The notes under the pieces: model-generated
The model's database searches: none
What the model saw: only the letters and a program-made list of their open reading frames with translations
What the model was told of the DNA's origin: nothing
DNA from: Deltaproteobacteria bacterium
GTDB lineage: Bacteria; UBA10199; DSSB01
Direction of reading: 5' to 3'
DNA: 10,256 bases
Assembly: GCA_021414045.1 (NCBI GenBank)
Contig: JAIOPF010000344.1
Location: 1 to 10,256, forward strand
Made by a program: the position numbers and the translations under genes
Shown: piece after piece, positions 6,633 through 10,256 of the stretch
Layout: every line of letters begins with the position of its first letter
Numbering within the stretch: position 1 is the stretch's first letter

Positions 6633-8126
6633 ATGATGAAGAGGATCGTGGGCGCGGCGGCCCTGGCATTGTGCGCTCTGACGGGTTCGAGGGCCTATTC
6701 GGCCGGACCAGAGATGAAGTTCAACCCTGACGTGCCGACGACGGAATCGAAGCCATCCGAGAGCCGATACGGCGACAAGCCCATCGCGAAATTCGGCGGT
6801 GAGAACACCTACATTAAGTTGGGTGGTTACGCCTCGATGCGTTTCGAGGCCGATACGGCCGCGGATACCAACGATACCTTCACCCTGCGTCGCTTCGTCC
6901 TGACCACCGATTCCAAGATCGCTTCGCGTTTTCGCATTTATTCCGAGCTGGAATTCGAGCGTTTCCGCAAGGTGGAGCTCGAGAAGTCCTTCGTCGCGAA
7001 TCCCACCGGTGGAATCAGCGTCTCGCAGTCCATCGAGGGGACGAACAACTCCGAGATCTCCCTCGAGCAGATCTGGTTCGAGCTCGAATTCAAGAATTAC
7101 ATCCGCTTGCGCGGCGGCGGCGTCCTCGTTCCCATCGGGCGTTTCAATATCAACCACGATGATAACCTGTGGAACTTGCCAAGGAGACCCTTGGTCGATC
7201 GCGGCGTTCCCGTCCTTCCGACCACGGCCGCTTGGGACGAGCTTGGCTTGGGCTTGAACGGGGATTTCGAATTGGGCCAGAAGTCGCGGTTGTCCTACCA
7301 AATCTACGTCGTCAACGGGGCCACCTTGGATTCTCAATTGGAGACCGCGGTGCAGAGCAGGCCCGGCGATACCAATTTGCTCGAATTCGAAAGCGAGATC
7401 GGCATCCAAACGGGAACCTTCTCCCAGGACGTCAAGGACGCCAAGGCCGTCACCGGCCGCATCGCCTTCAGTCCGGCCCTGGGACACGAAATCGGCCTTT
7501 CCGGCTACTGGGGGCGATATACTCCGGATTTTTTGATCGATCGTAAATTGGTGATCTTTGGCTTCGACTGGCTTTCTACCTTCGGCGATTTCGACGTCGA
7601 GGCGGAATACGTCTTGACTCACTTCGAAGGTTTGAAAGACGTGGTCGGCGACTTGAGCGCCAAGACCTTCAACACCGAGGTCGAGGCCGAAGTCGAAGCG
7701 AATCCCGGCATCGAGACCGAAACGGCTTTTAAGACTCAGGGATTGGCCAGCACCAAACAAGGTTATTGGTTGGAGCTTCGATATCACTTCCGACCCGCAT
7801 GGCTGACGCAATCCTTCTTCGGCCGACACTTCTCGGATCCGCAGTTGATCCCCGTCGTCCGGTGGGAACAGGCCTTCCTGAGCGGATTGGTGACCAATGC
7901 GGTGGCGACCAACGGGGCCCTGACCAGTTACACCACGCAAAACCGTCGCGTCGACCGATTGACCGTCGGCTTGGCCTTCCGTCTCAATCCCTTGGCGGTA
8001 TTCCAGTTGGCCTACGAGTTCACCCAAACGAACAAGGGGCAGCCATTGGCGGAAGTGACCAATTATCTGACGACGCCTTCCGATCGCAATAACGCGATCC
8101 TGTTCGGCGCCGCCTTCGGATTTTAA
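6633..8126 (+). CDS. Outer-membrane beta-barrel porin-like protein
   Basis: 497 aa, exported. A Sec signal peptide (MMKRIVGAAALALCALTGS..., cleavage probably after about residue 24) precedes a long series of alternating amphipathic strands and a terminal Phe (AAFGF), the usual outer-membrane barrel insertion signal. The N-terminal barrel part (GGYASMRFEAD...FTLRRFVLTTDSKIASRFRIYSELEFE) and the segment GVLVPIGRFNINHDD...RPLVDRG look like phosphate-selective or general porin families, but I do not recognise the exact subfamily. Start: GGAGG at 6622-6626, 6 nt before the ATG, is the strongest ribosome binding site in the window. The Fur-like operator directly upstream and the following FMN-binding gene (70-80 bp on) suggest a role in iron acquisition, for example admission of iron or a reductant. 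The transported substrate is unknown. Confidence 0.85.
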   Translation: MMKRIVGAAALALCALTGSRAYSAGPEMKFNPDVPTTESKPSESRYGDKPIAKFGGENTYIKLGGYASMRFEADTAADTNDTFTLRRFVLTTDSKIASRFRIYSELEFERFRKVELEKSFVANPTGGISVSQSIEGTNNSEISLEQIWFELEFKNYIRLRGGGVLVPIGRFNINHDDNLWNLPRRPLVDRGVPVLPTTAAWDELGLGLNGDFELGQKSRLSYQIYVVNGATLDSQLETAVQSRPGDTNLLEFESEIGIQTGTFSQDVKDAKAVTGRIAFSPALGHEIGLSGYWGRYTPDFLIDRKLVIFGFDWLSTFGDFDVEAEYVLTHFEGLKDVVGDLSAKTFNTEVEAEVEANPGIETETAFKTQGLASTKQGYWLELRYHFRPAWLTQSFFGRHFSDPQLIPVVRWEQAFLSGLVTNAVATNGALTSYTTQNRRVDRLTVGLAFRLNPLAVFQLAYEFTQTNKGQPLAEVTNYLTTPSDRNNAILFGAAFGF

Positions 8127-8146
8127 AATCCATCCAGTCTATGAGG

Positions 8147-8198
8147 GCCTTCGCTTGATTTGTCCTTTTATTTAGGGCAAGCAAGGGAAGGCTCTTTT
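8147..8198 (+). other. Bulged hairpin plus T-rich tract between the porin and FMN-binding genes
   Basis: GCCTTCGCTTG (8147-8157) pairs with CAAGC (8178-8182) and GAAGGC (8187-8192), leaving a 4-nt bulge and a 20-nt loop. TCTTTT follows at 8193-8198. It resembles a weak or leaky terminator. The descending arm contains the GGGAAGG ribosome binding site (8185-8191) of the next gene, so it could also limit translation. Either role would lower FMN-binding protein output relative to the porin. Confidence 0.4.
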
Positions 8199-8205
8199 GA
8201 TCTTT

Positions 8206-8757
8206 ATGAAAAAAACTCTCTCATCCTTCGTTTTCGGAATGATCCTGTTTGGTCTTTTGTCCTCGGCTAACGCCCAGACGACGGTATTTTTAAAGCCCTC
8301 GGACGCCTTGAAATTGATTTTCAAGGATTCCCAAGAGGTGATCCAGGAAGACCATCCCGTTACGGCTGACGTCAGCGCCAAGGCCGGCGAAAAATTGAAG
8401 TACGACCTGCCCAAGGATCACTATACTTTCTACATCGGCAAGACCAACGGTCGCATCGACGGCTATGCCCTCATTGACGACCAAGTCGGTAAAGTTCAGC
8501 CCATCACTTTCGTGACGAGAATTTCGCCGGAGGGAAAGGTGGACGCGGTCGAAATAATGGTCTATCGCGAAAGCCACGGCGGCGAGGTGGCCTCGCGGCG
8601 CTTCCTCAACCAGTTCCGCCAAAAAAGCCTAAACGACGAATTGCGCCTGCACGGCGATATCATCAACGTCACTGGGGCGACGCTATCCTCCGGGGCTTTG
8701 GTGACGGGGGTCAAACGGGCCCTGGTCCTGTGGCAGATTTTCTATGGAAAGTCCTAG
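8206..8757 (+). CDS. Secreted FMN-binding-domain protein (ApbE flavinylation target)
   Basis: 183 aa. Signal peptide MKKTLSSFVFGMILFGLL... with likely cleavage after ANA (21-23), so the mature protein is periplasmic or extracytoplasmic. The C-terminal half matches the FMN-binding domain of RnfG/NqrC type: DGYALIDDQVGKVQPITFVTRISPEGKVDAVEIM (85-118), YRESHGGEV (120-128), RRFLNQF (131-137) and the flavinylation motif DIINVTGATLSS (151-162). By family knowledge ApbE attaches FMN to the last Thr of TGAT, here T159. It carries a single such domain and no membrane helix besides the signal. ATG 8206 gives a standard MKK signal peptide; TTG 8197 is possible because GGGAAGG (8185-8191) is 5 nt from it and 14 nt from the ATG. 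It overlaps the next gene by 14 bp. Likely role: periplasmic one- or two-electron carrier. Confidence 0.88.
   Translation: MKKTLSSFVFGMILFGLLSSANAQTTVFLKPSDALKLIFKDSQEVIQEDHPVTADVSAKAGEKLKYDLPKDHYTFYIGKTNGRIDGYALIDDQVGKVQPITFVTRISPEGKVDAVEIMVYRESHGGEVASRRFLNQFRQKSLNDELRLHGDIINVTGATLSSGALVTGVKRALVLWQIFYGKS
8306..8326. repeat. Intragenic inverted repeat containing the TGAAA-N5-TTTCA pattern
   Basis: CCTTGAAA (8306-8313), five bases, then TTTCAAGG (8319-8326): perfect 8-bp arms within the FMN-binding gene, about 100 bp after its start. The inner 15 bases (8309-8323) fit the same pattern as the three operators upstream of fur, apbE and the porin gene. It may be an internal Fur site, an RNA hairpin, or a chance result of the codons for LKLIFK. 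Confidence 0.45.
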
Positions 8758-9238
8758 ACTTCATCGTCAAGACGTCGGCCTGAAATGGGCGGTGACTTGC
8801 TTTTTGTTGCTGACTGGAATTGCTTTTCTCATTGCCGGCCTGATGAGCCGCGAGCATTACGGTTTCAGCCACGCCAAAACCGTCGCCTATTATTTGGGGG
8901 ACGAGGCCCAGGGAGGCATGGAGCTTCCGAAGCTTTTTTCCCAGCTCTTGCAAACGGTTCACGTCCACAGCTTCACCATGCCCTTGGTTTTTTTCGCGCT
9001 GTGGTTGGGACTGCATTTCACGCCCATCGCTTCCGGTCTCAAGAAGTTCTTTATTTTCGGCGGTAGTCTTTCCGTATTGACCTACAATGCCGCGCCTTTC
9101 CTGCTGCGCTATTATTCCGAAAATTCCGTCCATCTCTTCACCGTCGGCGGGATAGGGTTGTTTTTCTTCTATTTTGTGCCCGCGGGCTTCATTCTCTACG
9201 AAACTTGGTTTGGAATCCAAACGAGTGCAACGCGTTGA
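8744..9238 (+). CDS. Unrecognised four-helix membrane protein with conserved-looking His residues
   Basis: 164 aa; I do not recognise the family. Four hydrophobic segments: about 14-33, 77-95, 101-121 and 131-152. Between helices 1 and 2 is a region of about 40 residues, probably periplasmic, with H38 and H43. H73 and H75 (TVHVHSF) sit at the start of helix 2, H91 at its end (LWLGLHF) and H130 at the start of helix 4 (VHLFTVGG). Paired His at helix ends is a layout seen in membrane b-type cytochromes, so heme binding and electron delivery to the neighbouring flavoprotein are possible, but no known signature proves it. The ATG overlaps the FMN-binding gene by 14 bp, suggesting translational coupling; no strong Shine-Dalgarno is seen. 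It also overlaps tilS. Confidence 0.75.
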   Translation: MESPRLHRQDVGLKWAVTCFLLLTGIAFLIAGLMSREHYGFSHAKTVAYYLGDEAQGGMELPKLFSQLLQTVHVHSFTMPLVFFALWLGLHFTPIASGLKKFFIFGGSLSVLTYNAAPFLLRYYSENSVHLFTVGGIGLFFFYFVPAGFILYETWFGIQTSATR

Positions 9239-10229
9239 CCTTCAGAAGAGGGTGCTCGAGCGCTACCTCCGGTTGCCCCGGGAGCTGCGCGAGGTGCCGG
9301 TGTTCGTCGCCGTTTCCGGCGGTTTGGATTCCTCGGTTTTGGCCGCGGTGGCCTTGAGCCTGCGCGAACGTCTGCCTGCTTTGAGGTTTCTCCACGTCAA
9401 TTACCGTCTGAGAATTCCCGATTCCGACCGGGAAGAGGCTGCCTTGAGGGCTTGGGCGGGACGCGAAGGCGTCGCCATCGACGCGCTTCGGTTGCGGCCT
9501 CAACCCAAGCGGGCGAACTTGCAGGCTTGGGCCAGGGAGCTTCGCTTGGCCTTTTTCCAGAAAGTGATGCTCCGTCGCGGTGGAGGATTATTATGGATGG
9601 CCCATCACCGGCAGGATCAGGCGGAAACCGTCTTGGTCCGCCTTTTAAGAGGGGCTGGATTGAAGGGCCTCGGCGGAATGGAGTCCTTGGAAACATTGGG
9701 GGGGCTCTGGGTCTTTCGTCCCTTTTTGGAGGTTCCAAGATCCGCTCTGGAAGTCTACGCCAAGTCGCATTCGCTAGAGTTCCACCATGACCGATCCAAC
9801 GACGGCGACTTCTACCTGCGCAACCGCATTCGCCATCGGATCCTTCCCTTGCTTTTGGAAGAAAATCCCCGCGCCTGCGAAGTCTTGGAAAAGGTGGCCC
9901 GCAGGGCGGGGGAGGCGGCCGATGCCTTGGAAGTCTTGGCCAAGGCTTGGCTGAAAAAACGGGCTAAGGGCGGAAGAGGGGTTCCTCAGGAGATTGAGCG
10001 TAAGGCCCTATGCCGCCATCCGGTGGCATTACGAGCAGCGATCCTTGAGGTTTGGCTCGCGGCCAGGACGGAGGGCCCCCTAGCTTTGGGGGTTTTATTG
10101 GAAGAAGTACTGGAAACACTGGAAAGCCCACTCAAGACCCGAGAATTTCCGCTAAAGGGAGGAAAGAACCTGGTTTTATCCTCCCAAAAAATTCAAATTC
10201 GGCCTAGGTCCCGCAAGGCTCGGTATTAA
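9225..10229 (+). CDS. tilS: tRNA(Ile)-lysidine synthase TilS
   Basis: Uses ATP and lysine to convert C34 of the CAU-anticodon tRNA-Ile to lysidine, so that it reads AUA; normally essential. The protein is 334 aa from GTG 9225. It shows the PP-loop SGGLDSS (31-37), HVNYRLR (57-63), the HHRQDQAETVLVRLLRG motif (127-143; usual form HHxDDQAET, first Asp replaced by Gln here), FRPFLEVPRS (164-173) and DRSNDGDFYLRNRIRHRILPLL (189-210). It is shorter than the E. coli enzyme (about 430 aa), with a reduced C-terminal domain, as in other short TilS proteins. Start choice is uncertain: TTG 9174 would overlap the preceding gene by 65 bp, GTG 9225 by 14 bp, and GTG 9252 would leave a 13-bp gap. I see no separate promoter, so it may be read through from the upstream cluster. 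Confidence 0.93.
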   Translation: MQRVDLQKRVLERYLRLPRELREVPVFVAVSGGLDSSVLAAVALSLRERLPALRFLHVNYRLRIPDSDREEAALRAWAGREGVAIDALRLRPQPKRANLQAWARELRLAFFQKVMLRRGGGLLWMAHHRQDQAETVLVRLLRGAGLKGLGGMESLETLGGLWVFRPFLEVPRSALEVYAKSHSLEFHHDRSNDGDFYLRNRIRHRILPLLLEENPRACEVLEKVARRAGEAADALEVLAKAWLKKRAKGGRGVPQEIERKALCRHPVALRAAILEVWLAARTEGPLALGVLLEEVLETLESPLKTREFPLKGGKNLVLSSQKIQIRPRSRKARY

Positions 10230-10256
10230 CGGCGAAGCCCTTAGAATAGCTGAATC

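Noticed and set aside
6549..8027. Long minus-strand open frame opposite the porin gene.
   Set aside because: The plus frame has a signal peptide, strong ribosome binding site, beta-strand pattern and terminal Phe; the antisense frame shows no domain and mirrors codon bias.
10230..10256. TAGAAT near the window end as a promoter for the next gene.
   Set aside because: No -35 at proper spacing and no downstream sequence to test it.
1..10256. Mobile element, phage, CRISPR or defence genes.
   Set aside because: No transposase, integrase, terminal inverted repeats, direct-repeat arrays or recognised defence domains were found on either strand.

Overview
The window looks like chromosomal DNA of a Gram-negative bacterium, moderately GC-rich. 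An outer-membrane barrel with a C-terminal Phe, a lipoprotein ApbE, an FHA-GGDEF protein and a PEGA-repeat membrane protein together suggest a lineage from the former Deltaproteobacteria or a neighbouring phylum. That placement is inference. No rRNA, tRNA, CRISPR array, transposase or phage gene is visible.

Layout. (a) 1-2722 is a signalling block: the C-terminal part of a membrane protein with three PEGA repeats (open at the window edge, perhaps a Ser/Thr kinase tail), then an FHA-GGDEF diguanylate cyclase with its own sigma70-type promoter, and a convergent stand-alone response regulator whose 3' end overlaps the cyclase by 11 bp. (b) 2915-5555 is a compact iron operon, fur-feoA-feoB, for Fur-controlled ferrous iron import. 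(c) 5540-6445, on the minus strand, is a lipoprotein ApbE (FAD:protein FMN transferase), convergent with feoB and overlapping it by 16 bp. (d) 6446-6632 is an AT-rich divergent promoter region. (e) 6633-9238 holds an outer-membrane porin-like barrel, a secreted FMN-binding-domain protein carrying the ApbE target motif TGAT, and a small four-helix His-containing membrane protein. (f) 9225-10229 is tilS, overlapping the end of that cluster.

The most interesting signal joins (b) to (e). A 15-bp inverted repeat, TGAAA-N5-TTTCA, with the architecture of a Fur box, lies just upstream of fur, of apbE and of the porin gene. In the last two cases it is exactly 22 nt from the start codon and sits on a -10-like hexamer. 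A fourth copy with longer arms lies inside the FMN-binding gene. The genes read as one regulon: an outer-membrane channel, a periplasmic flavoprotein flavinylated by ApbE, and a membrane protein that may pass it electrons, next to the FeoAB ferrous importer. My hypothesis is an iron-repressed, flavin-based extracytoplasmic ferric reductase feeding FeoB. The parts are recognisable from sequence; the joint function is inferred.

No gene-free stretch exceeds 300 bases. The two largest gaps are 2723-2940 and 6446-6632, both regulatory.
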